Shown piece after piece: positions 1 to 5,712 of a stretch of 11,112 nt of DNA. The notes beneath the pieces were generated by a model. The model had not been told where the DNA came from. It did not search any database and saw only the letters and a program-made list of their open reading frames with translations. The position numbers and the translations under genes are program-made. This DNA is from Candidatus Omnitrophota bacterium (GTDB taxonomy: Bacteria; Omnitrophota; Gorgyraeia; Tantalellales; Tantalellaceae): positions 1 to 11,112 of the forward strand of contig JAGLIU010000079.1 of assembly GCA_023142805.1 (NCBI GenBank), written 5' to 3'. Within the stretch, counting starts at the first letter, position 1. Every line of letters begins with the position of its first letter.

Positions 1-256
1 CTAAAAACCCATATCCGGGATGAATCGCTTCAACATCGGTAATTTCAGCGGCACTTATTATCGCGGGTATACTAAGATAACTCTCCGATGACATACCTTT
101 CCCTATACAAATCGCCTCATCCGCCAATCTAACATGTAAAGAAGTAGTGTCCGCCTCGGAGTAAACCGCGACTGTTTTTATGTCCATCTCCCGGCACGCG
201 CGTATTATTCTGAGAGCTATCTCTCCCCTATTAGCTATAAGTATTCTTTTAAACAT
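1..256 (-). CDS. accC: Biotin carboxylase subunit of acetyl-CoA carboxylase, N-terminal part (3' end cut by window)
   Basis: Only the first 85 residues are inside the window. AccC is a cytosolic ATP-grasp enzyme that carboxylates the biotin carried by AccB, using ATP and bicarbonate, in the first step of fatty-acid synthesis. The visible part is the biotin carboxylase N-terminal (pre-ATP-grasp) domain. It opens with MFKRILIANRGEIALRI and ends with the very conserved AIHPGYGFL, collinear with E. coli AccC including the stretch SYLSIPAIISAAEIT. The ATP-binding and catalytic residues lie beyond the window. The start ATG at 256-254 is 27 nt after the accB stop, with a modest GGTG ribosome-binding sequence about 7 nt upstream. 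Expression is therefore probably coupled to accB. The identification is very safe. Whether the rest of the gene is intact cannot be seen. Confidence 0.97.
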   Translation of the reverse strand, partial: MFKRILIANRGEIALRIIRACREMDIKTVAVYSEADTTSLHVRLADEAICIGKGMSSESYLSIPAIISAAEITDVEAIHPGYGFL

Positions 257-283
257 GTTTAAACACCAATCTATTGATAACAA

Positions 284-724
284 TTATACCGGTTCAACAA
301 AAAATAAAGTCTGTCCAAACTCTACCGCTTCAGCATTTTCTATAGAAATTTCAACTATCTTACCCCCGAATTCCGCTTTAACTTCATTCATAAGCTTCAT
401 CGCCTCCACTATACAAAGAACTTCTCCTTTATTTACAATATCTCCGACTTCCACATAAGGATCCACGTCCGGGGACGCTGATCTATAGAATGTCCCCACC
501 ATCGGAGATTTTACTTCTTTAACGTTGGACTTGATCTTCGTTTGAGCACCGGCCAGAGCCTCTACATCGGAACTTTTTGCCGATTGAGCGGAAACTATAG
601 TCTGTTCCACTTTTTGCGCTTTTTTGGAAAGTTTGATCTTCTGACCTTCTTCTTCGACCTCGATCTCCGTCAGATCATTCTCGTTCATCAAATCAATAAG
701 TTCTTTGATCTTTTTAATTTTCAT
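284..724 (-). CDS. accB: Biotin carboxyl carrier protein of acetyl-CoA carboxylase
   Basis: The gene encodes 146 residues, a normal AccB length (E. coli 156). The protein carries biotin between the carboxylase AccC and the carboxyltransferase AccA/AccD. Three parts are visible: an N-terminal helical, charged segment (about 1-45, MKIKKIKELIDLM), a flexible Ala/Ser/Lys linker (about 46-69), and a C-terminal biotinyl-lipoyl domain (about 72-146) with KSPMVGTFYRS and the biotin site EAMKLM. The biotinylated lysine is K110, and the typical FVEPV lies at the C-terminus. An ATG 12 nt further upstream (736) is in frame, but the ribosome-binding sequence GGGGAG lies between the two ATGs and serves the ATG at 724, so the shorter form is preferred. 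It lies 57 nt after efp and 27 nt before accC. accB-accC adjacency is the usual arrangement. Confidence 0.96.
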   Translation of the reverse strand: MKIKKIKELIDLMNENDLTEIEVEEEGQKIKLSKKAQKVEQTIVSAQSAKSSDVEALAGAQTKIKSNVKEVKSPMVGTFYRSASPDVDPYVEVGDIVNKGEVLCIVEAMKLMNEVKAEFGGKIVEISIENAEAVEFGQTLFFVEPV

Positions 725-728
725 AAAT

Positions 729-734
729 CTCCCC
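729..734 (-). promoter_or_regulatory. Ribosome-binding site that fixes the accB start
   Basis: On the minus strand GGGGAG is followed by ATTT and then the ATG at 724. The in-frame upstream ATG (736-734) overlaps this purine run and has only an A/T-rich stretch (AAAAATAAAGAT) before it. The downstream ATG is therefore the better start. Confidence 0.7.
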
Positions 735-781
735 ATATCTTTATTTTTAGTTAGATCAACCCTGACCCCTCAAAACCCGGC

Positions 782-1339
782 TTATGCCCGTTCTATATAC
801 TCCCCGGTACGAGTATCAACCTTAATTTTCTGATGCCGCTCGACAAAAAGCGGAACTTTCACTATTTTGCCGGTTTCAAGCGTCGCCGGCTTTGTGGCCC
901 CTGATACCGTATCACCTTTATGCCCCGGTTCTGTATGAACCACTTCCAATACGACATGTATCGGAGGATCTAAGGATAATATTTCTCCGTCACACAATTT
1001 AGCCGTAACCGCCATACCCTCCTTCAGATAATCGACTGTCTCACCGATCTTTTCCTCTGAGATATGTACCTGCTCATAAGTTGTCTCATCCATCAAACAA
1101 TATCCCAAACTGTCTTTGTAAAGATACTGCATCTGTTTTGTTTCTACAAACACCTGTTCAAGAGTATCTTCGGGTCTTAACGTTTCCGCGATAATGGATC
1201 CCGTTCTTAGATTTCTCAACTTTGCTTTTATAAAAGCTCCGCCTTTGCCCGGTTTATGATGTTTAGCTTCTATAACTTCATGCAGCTGATCGCTATATTT
1301 TATTACCGCGCCCTGTCGCAATTGACCTGCTTTAATCAT
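782..1339 (-). CDS. efp: Translation elongation factor P
   Basis: The gene encodes 185 residues, the usual EF-P length. EF-P binds ribosomes stalled at consecutive prolines, between the P and E sites, and promotes peptide bond formation. Three beta-barrel domains can be followed: a KOW-like N-terminal domain (about 1-62), a central OB domain (about 65-127) and a C-terminal OB domain (about 129-185) with the signature KVPLFVERHQKIKVDTRTGEYIERA-like end (VDTRTGEY visible). The loop that reaches the peptidyl-transferase centre reads HHKPGKGGAF. Its tip lysine K32 corresponds to the modified lysine K34 of E. coli and K32 of B. subtilis. The adjoining KLRNLRTG is conserved. No EpmA/EpmB modification gene is in the window. 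The ATG overlaps the TGA of the upstream peptidase (ATGA, 1336-1339), and GAGGTG lies 8 nt before it, so translation is probably coupled. Confidence 0.97.
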   Translation of the reverse strand: MIKAGQLRQGAVIKYSDQLHEVIEAKHHKPGKGGAFIKAKLRNLRTGSIIAETLRPEDTLEQVFVETKQMQYLYKDSLGYCLMDETTYEQVHISEEKIGETVDYLKEGMAVTAKLCDGEILSLDPPIHVVLEVVHTEPGHKGDTVSGATKPATLETGKIVKVPLFVERHQKIKVDTRTGEYIERA

Positions 1340-2403
1340 TTTGTCAACACCTCACATCCTTTCGAAGTAATCAGTATCATATCCTCTATCCTTATTCCTC
1401 CCAGCCCTTCTTTATAAAGACCGGGTTCAAAAGTAACAACCATACCTTTTTTTAGCTTTTCAGCCGCGTTTTTATACAATATGGGACATTCATGCACTTC
1501 CAACCCGACCCCATGCCCCAAACCGTGTAATACAAAATCTTGAACATCGGCAGTATCAAAAACACTATATGCCCATTTAACCAGATCGCTTACAGTTACA
1601 TTGGATTTCGCTATCTTTATGGCTGATTTTTGCGCTTTACGTACCAATTTCATAAATTCTTCAATTTGTCGGTCTATTTTACCGTTGAGATATACTCTTG
1701 TCAAGTCAGAACAATACCCTTTATACTTAATGCCAAAATCCACTAACAAATGTTCTCCTTTATTTAAACGTTTCACACTCGGGATCGCGTGTGGATAGGC
1801 CGTATTTTTACCTGCCGCGGCTATCGTGGGAAAAGAATTCTCATAACCCCTTCTGGATATCTCTCCATTTATCAAAAACGCTACATCTATTTCACGTATC
1901 CCCGTACGAAACTCTTTTTTTACCTTATTCCAGATCCGAACTGTTTCTTTTGCCGCTTTACGCAAAATACGGATCTCCTTATCACTCTTTATACTTCTTA
2001 CATTTCTTATACAGGAAGTTATTAGTTTTTTCTTCGTGTGTGAGACAAATTGCGTATCAGGAGCAAATTTTATAAGCATATCAAGCGTAAAAACAGAAAG
2101 ATCATAATTATCAATACCGACTTTTTTCATTTTGTCTTTTTTAATACGCTCTACGGCTTTTTTTATCGGATCCCCTGGAATAATATGTATTTTTATCACA
2201 CTTTTTTTCGCGATCCTTTCCGCAAGAGTTTTGTTCATAGGATCAACAAAACAAAGCAAAGGACCTTTTCTCGAAAATATCATCAACATCCCCGAAAAAA
2301 AGAATCCGGTCAAATAACGGATATCGTACTCTTCACTCACAAGTAACGCGTCCAAACCCAAACGAACCAATCTTGATCTTATCTTCTTCGTCTTTAAATC
2401 CAT
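1336..2403 (-). CDS. pepQ: M24-family Xaa-Pro aminopeptidase/dipeptidase (creatinase fold)
   Basis: A 355-residue cytosolic metallopeptidase that removes residues ahead of proline. It has an N-terminal creatinase-type domain (about 1-135, with DALLVSEEYDIRYLTGF) and a C-terminal pita-bread domain (about 142-355). All five dinuclear-metal ligands are visible: D222 (VDFG), D233 (SDLTR), H297 (GLGHGVG), E326 (TFEPGLY) and E340 (GIRIEDM). The substrate-binding histidines H205 (PHAIPS) and H304 (VHE) are also present, so the enzyme should be active. Length and layout fit the YqhT/PepQ group found next to aroQ and efp in many bacteria. Whether it prefers dipeptides (prolidase) or longer peptides (aminopeptidase P) cannot be decided from sequence. 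It starts 21 nt after aroQ with a weak ribosome-binding sequence (AGGTATAGG) and overlaps efp by 4 nt. Pairing a proline peptidase with EF-P is conserved, but its meaning is unclear. Confidence 0.93.
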   Translation of the reverse strand: MDLKTKKIRSRLVRLGLDALLVSEEYDIRYLTGFFFSGMLMIFSRKGPLLCFVDPMNKTLAERIAKKSVIKIHIIPGDPIKKAVERIKKDKMKKVGIDNYDLSVFTLDMLIKFAPDTQFVSHTKKKLITSCIRNVRSIKSDKEIRILRKAAKETVRIWNKVKKEFRTGIREIDVAFLINGEISRRGYENSFPTIAAAGKNTAYPHAIPSVKRLNKGEHLLVDFGIKYKGYCSDLTRVYLNGKIDRQIEEFMKLVRKAQKSAIKIAKSNVTVSDLVKWAYSVFDTADVQDFVLHGLGHGVGLEVHECPILYKNAAEKLKKGMVVTFEPGLYKEGLGGIRIEDMILITSKGCEVLTK

Positions 2404-2424
2404 AAAATTACGCCTATACCTTTT

Positions 2425-2856
2425 TTAGCCTTTGATTAAATCAAGTAAAGCCTTAAAACCAAGCAAGTAACTGTTTTTTCCAAATCCGCTTACTTGACCG
2501 GTAACGACCGGCGCTATAAGTGATTTGTGACGAAATTCTTCTCTGGCGTGAATATTTGACAAGTGCACCTCAACTGACGGCAGTTTTCTCGCCTTTAACG
2601 CGTCATGTATAGCAACGCTGGTATGGGTATATGCCGCCGGATTTATTAATATCCCGGAAGCATCGGTTTGATTGATCTTATCAACAATATCTCCTTCATG
2701 ATTCGATTGATAACATTCAATATCTATTCTATCTGTTTTCGCGGCTTTCCCTATCTCGTCATTGATTATGTCTATTGTCTCATCTCCATAGATATCTGTC
2801 TCTCTCTTCCCCAAAAGATCTAAATTTGGACCATGTACTACAAGTATCTTGATCAT
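2425..2856 (-). CDS. aroQ: Type II 3-dehydroquinate dehydratase
   Basis: A 143-residue protein of the flavodoxin-like type II family, which forms dodecamers. It converts 3-dehydroquinate to 3-dehydroshikimate in the shikimate pathway to aromatic amino acids. The opening VVHGPNLDLLGKRETDIYG holds the catalytic R18 and Y23 on the mobile lid. N72 (INPAAYTHTS), H78 and the catalytic histidine H98 (VEVHLSN) follow. The end of the active site is AREEFR (R105, R109). Small departures from the usual pattern are D13 where many members have N, and T20 where most have P (REP becomes RET); neither is a catalytic position. A strong AGGAGG lies only 4 nt before the ATG. Upstream are a 92-nt gap with two hairpins and a repeat copy, so this gene may begin a separate transcription unit of aroQ, pepQ, efp, accB and accC. 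Confidence 0.96.
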   Translation of the reverse strand: MIKILVVHGPNLDLLGKRETDIYGDETIDIINDEIGKAAKTDRIDIECYQSNHEGDIVDKINQTDASGILINPAAYTHTSVAIHDALKARKLPSVEVHLSNIHAREEFRHKSLIAPVVTGQVSGFGKNSYLLGFKALLDLIKG

Positions 2857-2868
2857 TTATCCTCCTAT

Positions 2869-2901
2869 AAAAAATGTCGGGGCAAACACATAGATCTGCC
2901 C
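2869..2901 (-). terminator. Hairpin plus U-run before aroQ (weak terminator or attenuator)
   Basis: In the minus-strand RNA the arm GGGCA (2901-2897) can pair with TGCCC (2884-2880) across a 12-nt loop. After CGACA a run of six T follows (2874-2869), immediately before the aroQ ribosome-binding sequence. The stem is short and the U-run is 5 nt away from it. This is therefore a weak terminator or attenuator candidate, or simply the second hairpin of the repeat beside it. Confidence 0.35.
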
Positions 2902-2934
2902 TTAACCTTTAGGAGCGCGAACAAGGCTCCGTCC
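2901..2934 (-). repeat. Dispersed intergenic repeat, copy A (with perfect 5-bp hairpin)
   Basis: A 34-nt segment read on the minus strand, from GGACGGAG to GGTTAAG. It has a second copy at 5677-5709, and 26 of 34 aligned columns are identical with one 1-nt gap. Within it GGAGC (2930-2926) and GCTCC (2916-2912) form a perfect 5-bp stem with a 9-nt loop. Copy A is followed directly by a second hairpin (2880-2901). Both copies sit in gaps between genes and in the same orientation as the genes. It is probably a genome-wide REP-like repeat, but only two copies can be seen here. Confidence 0.65.
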
Positions 2935-2948
2935 TTACTCTTTACCCC

Positions 2949-3911
2949 TTACTCCTCCACCTTCACTCTCATGCCCTTGACCCCCCACCACACATAAATC
3001 GCCCCGCCTATAAGACTCACAAAAAAAAGACCCGCCAAAACCAAAAGGCTGGCGGCAAAAGCCATATCTCTTCCTACCAGCGGCGAAAAAAGAGCCACTA
3101 TAGCTCCCTCTCTGACTCCTAATCCTCCCAGAGACGGTATCATGCTTATAAACACCACAATCGGCATGATCAACAATATGTTACCAAAAGCAACAGTACC
3201 TCCCAGCGCCTTAAAGATCAGGTATACACTGATGAAATAGAGACCTTGACCACATAAAGAAATAATTACAGACTTTATCACTATATCTCCGCGATTTCTG
3301 TAGTCATGCACTACAAGATATAGTGAATGTAATTTTTTGCCAATACCAAACATTTTTATTCTGTTAAATGCCCGTTCCATGAACTGTTCAATGTTCTTAT
3401 GCGTAACAACTATATATCCAATAACCCCCATAACGATCAATCCAAACACAACAGGTTTTACTCCTACTATACGCATCTTCCCCTGATCAAGGATCAGAGC
3501 CGCTGCCGCGACAACAATAAACGTGTACAAGCCTATTATTCTATCCATGAACACACTCGCGTACGACTCAACCTTCTTACCGTTCGCGGATGCCGCGTAA
3601 TGGGCTTTTACGATATCTCCGCCTACCGCTGTAGGCATAAAATTATTGAAAAAATATCCCACAAAAGTAAACTCCACCGATTCCTTAAAGGTTATATTAA
3701 GATTTTCTCCGCAAAAAATTGTCTTAAGACGATATGCCTGCATCAAGGTATTTATGAAAATCGATATTACGCAGATCCCTATGATATTGAGATTCGCTGC
3801 CGCTAATGATGATCCTATTTTCGCGATATCACCCCTCATAAACCATATTAAAAACCCCAACAACCCAAAACTTGTAACAACGCGTATCAAAGTAGAAATC
3901 TTATTTTTCAC
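2949..3911 (-). CDS. Polytopic membrane protein of the lysylphosphatidylglycerol-synthase TM / AglD-like (UPF0104) family
   Basis: A 320-residue integral membrane protein with about eight or nine hydrophobic segments (roughly 8-26, 40-60, 82-98, 122-142, 152-170, 212-234, 243-258, 265-280, 284-308) and short charged ends. Two family signatures are visible: NNFMPTAVGGDIVKAHY (89-105) and PSLGGLGVREGA (259-270). The family covers the membrane domain of MprF, a phospholipid flippase, and free-standing proteins thought to handle lipid or polyprenyl-linked substrates. There is no soluble aminoacyl-transferase domain, so lysyl-PG synthesis is not implied. The start is GTG at 3911, with AAGGAG about 10 nt upstream inside the end of the patatin gene. 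The genes are 6 nt apart, so they are almost certainly cotranscribed. A shared role in membrane lipid handling is inference. The substrate is unknown. Confidence 0.82.
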   Translation of the reverse strand: MKNKISTLIRVVTSFGLLGFLIWFMRGDIAKIGSSLAAANLNIIGICVISIFINTLMQAYRLKTIFCGENLNITFKESVEFTFVGYFFNNFMPTAVGGDIVKAHYAASANGKKVESYASVFMDRIIGLYTFIVVAAAALILDQGKMRIVGVKPVVFGLIVMGVIGYIVVTHKNIEQFMERAFNRIKMFGIGKKLHSLYLVVHDYRNRGDIVIKSVIISLCGQGLYFISVYLIFKALGGTVAFGNILLIMPIVVFISMIPSLGGLGVREGAIVALFSPLVGRDMAFAASLLVLAGLFFVSLIGGAIYVWWGVKGMRVKVEE

Positions 3912-3917
3912 TTATTA

Positions 3918-4709
3918 TCATCTCCTTAATTTGCCTACCAAAGTTTTTATCACCCCTTTCGCGGCAACTTCACCACGTCTAACGATCTCCTCGGCTTTAT
4001 CAAAATCAAACTGATCAATATTCTTCAGATGTGGTTTAACTACCAAATTCGCGGCCTTCGACTGATACATGTTAAGCTCTTCTCCCATTATCTGCACAGA
4101 TTGGATCAGGGCTTTTAAAACATTGTTCACTTTTTGATTTTTGACAGCAAACCCGGGATTTACCGCGAAAATATAATCAGCACCTAGTTTACGCGCGGCT
4201 TTTGTCGGAATACTGTTCCTGACCCCTCCATCCACAAGCAATCTTCCGTTAATTTCAACCGCGGAGAATATTCCCGGCCATGAACAACTCGCGCGTATCA
4301 ATTTTACCATATCCCCGGATGTGTGAATAAGTTCTTCCCCTGTCTCAACATCAGTTGTAGTAAGCGCAAAAGGCTTTTTTACATCATTAAACCCTTTATC
4401 ATCTATTATCTCAGCAATGATCTTTTCAAATTTTGTACCTTTTATGAGACCTGTAGAAGAAAAACCCAGATCCACCATGTTCGGCCAATTGAAACTGAAC
4501 GCCTTCTCTTCTAATTCGGCGGCGGATACCCCCAGACAATACGCCGCTCCTATAAGACTGCCTATACTGGTACCTATAACAACGTCAAAAGGTATTTCAC
4601 CAAGTCCGAAATATTTTTCCAAAACCTTGATCACGCCTATATTAGATAATCCCCTGGCCCCTCCGCCTCCAAGAACTAAAGCCGTTTTCTTCTCTCTAAA
4701 AAATAACAT
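3918..4709 (-). CDS. Patatin-like serine phospholipase/lipase (RssA-like)
   Basis: A 263-residue patatin-domain hydrolase. The domain starts almost at the N-terminus, with no signal peptide, so it is probably cytoplasmic or at the inner face of the membrane, as for the RssA/YchK-type proteins. The catalytic features are complete. The oxyanion loop is GGGGARG (14-20). The nucleophile elbow GTSIG carries S48. The dyad aspartate is D160 in LVDGGVRNSIP. The following helix reads NIGVIKVLE where many relatives have HIGV. Expected activity is release of fatty acids from phospholipid or lysophospholipid, but the substrate cannot be read from sequence. GGAGGGG lies 4 nt before the ATG. The 100 bases between the Memo stop and this start hold no gene and no convincing promoter, only an A/T stem (4721-4736) beside the ribosome-binding site. 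The flippase-like gene follows after 6 nt. Confidence 0.9.
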   Translation of the reverse strand: MLFFREKKTALVLGGGGARGLSNIGVIKVLEKYFGLGEIPFDVVIGTSIGSLIGAAYCLGVSAAELEEKAFSFNWPNMVDLGFSSTGLIKGTKFEKIIAEIIDDKGFNDVKKPFALTTTDVETGEELIHTSGDMVKLIRASCSWPGIFSAVEINGRLLVDGGVRNSIPTKAARKLGADYIFAVNPGFAVKNQKVNNVLKALIQSVQIMGEELNMYQSKAANLVVKPHLKNIDQFDFDKAEEIVRRGEVAAKGVIKTLVGKLRR

Positions 4710-4809
4710 AGATCCCCTCCGTTTTTGCGAAAAAACTGTAAAACAACGGTTCGGGTCAAATTTTATAAAACATCTTTTAACCCCCGCCCATTAGACTACA
4801 AATTAACCA

Positions 4810-5610
4810 TCAGCTTACGATCACTCCCGCGTATCCGACAACTTGATCGGTCTCTCCCGACACATACCCTGAATCAGAGTATTCTACCAGTTCGGCGGTC
4901 TTAGCGCCAAGGTTTTTTGCGCAAAGAAGCATTATCGCTGAAGGAATGTATCCGCACATTGATATATTCTTCTCCTCAACAACTTTGATCAGGCCTTCAG
5001 CGTCAAGATCAAGAATTCTATCGATCGCGATCTTATCTTTATATTCGGTTGTTTCACGCGACTCATAATGGCTCATATCACTGGACGCGATGATCATAGC
5101 ATCCGCTTCAATATCATTTATCGCTTTAGCTATCGATTCGGCTATTTTTTTTAATTCAGGAACATTTCCTATCCGCACTGTCAAAGGTACAATGTCAAAC
5201 CCCGGCGAGATCCTCTGAAGAAAAGGCAGCTGCACTTCAATGGAATGTTCCGCGGCATGAGCCGTAGGATCCACTTCCAAGATCCCGGCTTCATCACTTA
5301 TCCTGTCCAGTAGTTCTCTATTGATCGATACAGTTCCCATGGGCGTTTGCCATAGATCCTCCGACAAAGAAAAACGTGAACCAACTCCCGTATGATTCGG
5401 ACTGATAATTATATATGTAGATTTCGGTAATAGTCTCGCGTAAACCGCGCCGGCTACTTTCCCGGAATACATGTAACCGGCATGAGGCACTATCGCGCCT
5501 ATAGCTTTGGTCTTTTCTATCACCGTCGGAAACATTAAGTTCAGTTCTTCTTCCAAACTTTCTTTATCCTCCGGATAAAATCTTCCTGCTACAGCTGGCA
5601 CTCTAACCAC
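4810..5610 (-). CDS. amrB: Memo-family protein (AmmeMemoRadiSam system protein B)
   Basis: With the start at GTG 5610 the protein has 266 residues and begins MVRVPAVAGRFYP, the standard opening of this family. The Memo fold is related to class III extradiol dioxygenases and LigB-like enzymes. Family motifs are clear: VPHAGYMYSG (H43), SPNHTG (H73), EHSIEVQLPFLQ (121-132), ASSDMSHYE (H181) and MCGY (C219). The histidines and cysteine match the metal-binding set described for human MEMO1 (H49, H81, H192, C244). In bacteria and archaea the protein is usually encoded with an AMMECR1-domain protein and a radical-SAM enzyme. Neither lies in the window, so its partners are elsewhere or missing. The reaction is not established. 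It lies 99 nt after the M16 gene, separated by a repeat copy and a terminator-like hairpin, and 100 nt before the patatin gene. Confidence 0.9.
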   Translation of the reverse strand: MVRVPAVAGRFYPEDKESLEEELNLMFPTVIEKTKAIGAIVPHAGYMYSGKVAGAVYARLLPKSTYIIISPNHTGVGSRFSLSEDLWQTPMGTVSINRELLDRISDEAGILEVDPTAHAAEHSIEVQLPFLQRISPGFDIVPLTVRIGNVPELKKIAESIAKAINDIEADAMIIASSDMSHYESRETTEYKDKIAIDRILDLDAEGLIKVVEEKNISMCGYIPSAIMLLCAKNLGAKTAELVEYSDSGYVSGETDQVVGYAGVIVS

Positions 5611-5617
5611 AACAACA

Positions 5618-5623
5618 CCTCCC
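5618..5623 (-). promoter_or_regulatory. Ribosome-binding site that fixes the Memo gene start
   Basis: GGGAGG on the minus strand is followed by 7 nt and then GTG at 5610. The longest reading frame starts at GTG 5628, but that start would put this ribosome-binding sequence inside the coding region. It would also add six residues (MQGGVV) before the typical family N-terminus. GTG 5610 is therefore preferred. GTG 5601 is too far from the site. Confidence 0.75.
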
Positions 5624-5666
5624 TGCACACTCTGTCATTATAGGCGAAAGAAATAATCAGGTAAAG

Positions 5667-5712
5667 AAAAATAGGACTTAACCATAGGGGCAAAAACAAA
5701 ACTCCGTCCCTA
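5667..5712 (-). terminator. Candidate Rho-independent terminator at the end of the M16 gene
   Basis: TAGGGAC (5712-5706, starting in the M16 stop codon) can pair with GTCCTA (5677-5672) with one bulged G. A run of five T follows at once (5671-5667). The loop of about 28 nt contains repeat copy B, which may add an imperfect inner stem (GGAG with CCCC). The position right after the RND-M16 pair is what a terminator would need. The long loop and bulge make it only moderately convincing. Confidence 0.4.
5677..5709 (-). repeat. Dispersed intergenic repeat, copy B (degenerate hairpin)
   Basis: This is the second copy of the repeat at 2901-2934: GGACGGAG, then TTTTGTT, then GCCCCTATGGTTAAG on the minus strand. 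It has the same orientation and 26 of 34 aligned columns identical. The inner hairpin has decayed compared with copy A (GGAGT against GCCCC). The similarity begins in the last codons of the M16 gene, so the repeat forms part of its stop-codon context. Confidence 0.6.

Noticed and set aside
724..736. Longer accB start at ATG 736 (adds MGRF)
   Set aside because: The GGGGAG ribosome-binding sequence overlaps this ATG and is correctly spaced for ATG 724. The shorter protein has the normal AccB N-terminus.
725..781. Promoter for accBC (TTGATC followed by TATGGG with a 16-nt spacer)
   Set aside because: The -10 match is poor and overlaps the accB ribosome-binding region. Read-through from efp is the simpler explanation.
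2949..3911. Lysylphosphatidylglycerol synthase (MprF) as the specific function of the membrane protein
   Set aside because: Only the membrane-domain signatures are present. There is no aminoacyl-transferase domain, so only family-level naming is supported.
4710..4809. Promoter for the patatin-flippase pair (TATAAA-like box near the middle of the gap)
   Set aside because: The hexamer 17 nt upstream of the box is G-rich (TGGGCG) and does not resemble a -35 element. The A/T stem at 4721-4736 is also too weak to call.
5611..5628. Longer Memo-protein start at GTG 5628 (adds MQGGVV)
   Set aside because: Those codons contain the GGGAGG ribosome-binding site for GTG 5610, and family members begin with a (M)xRxPAVAGxFYP pattern at that point.
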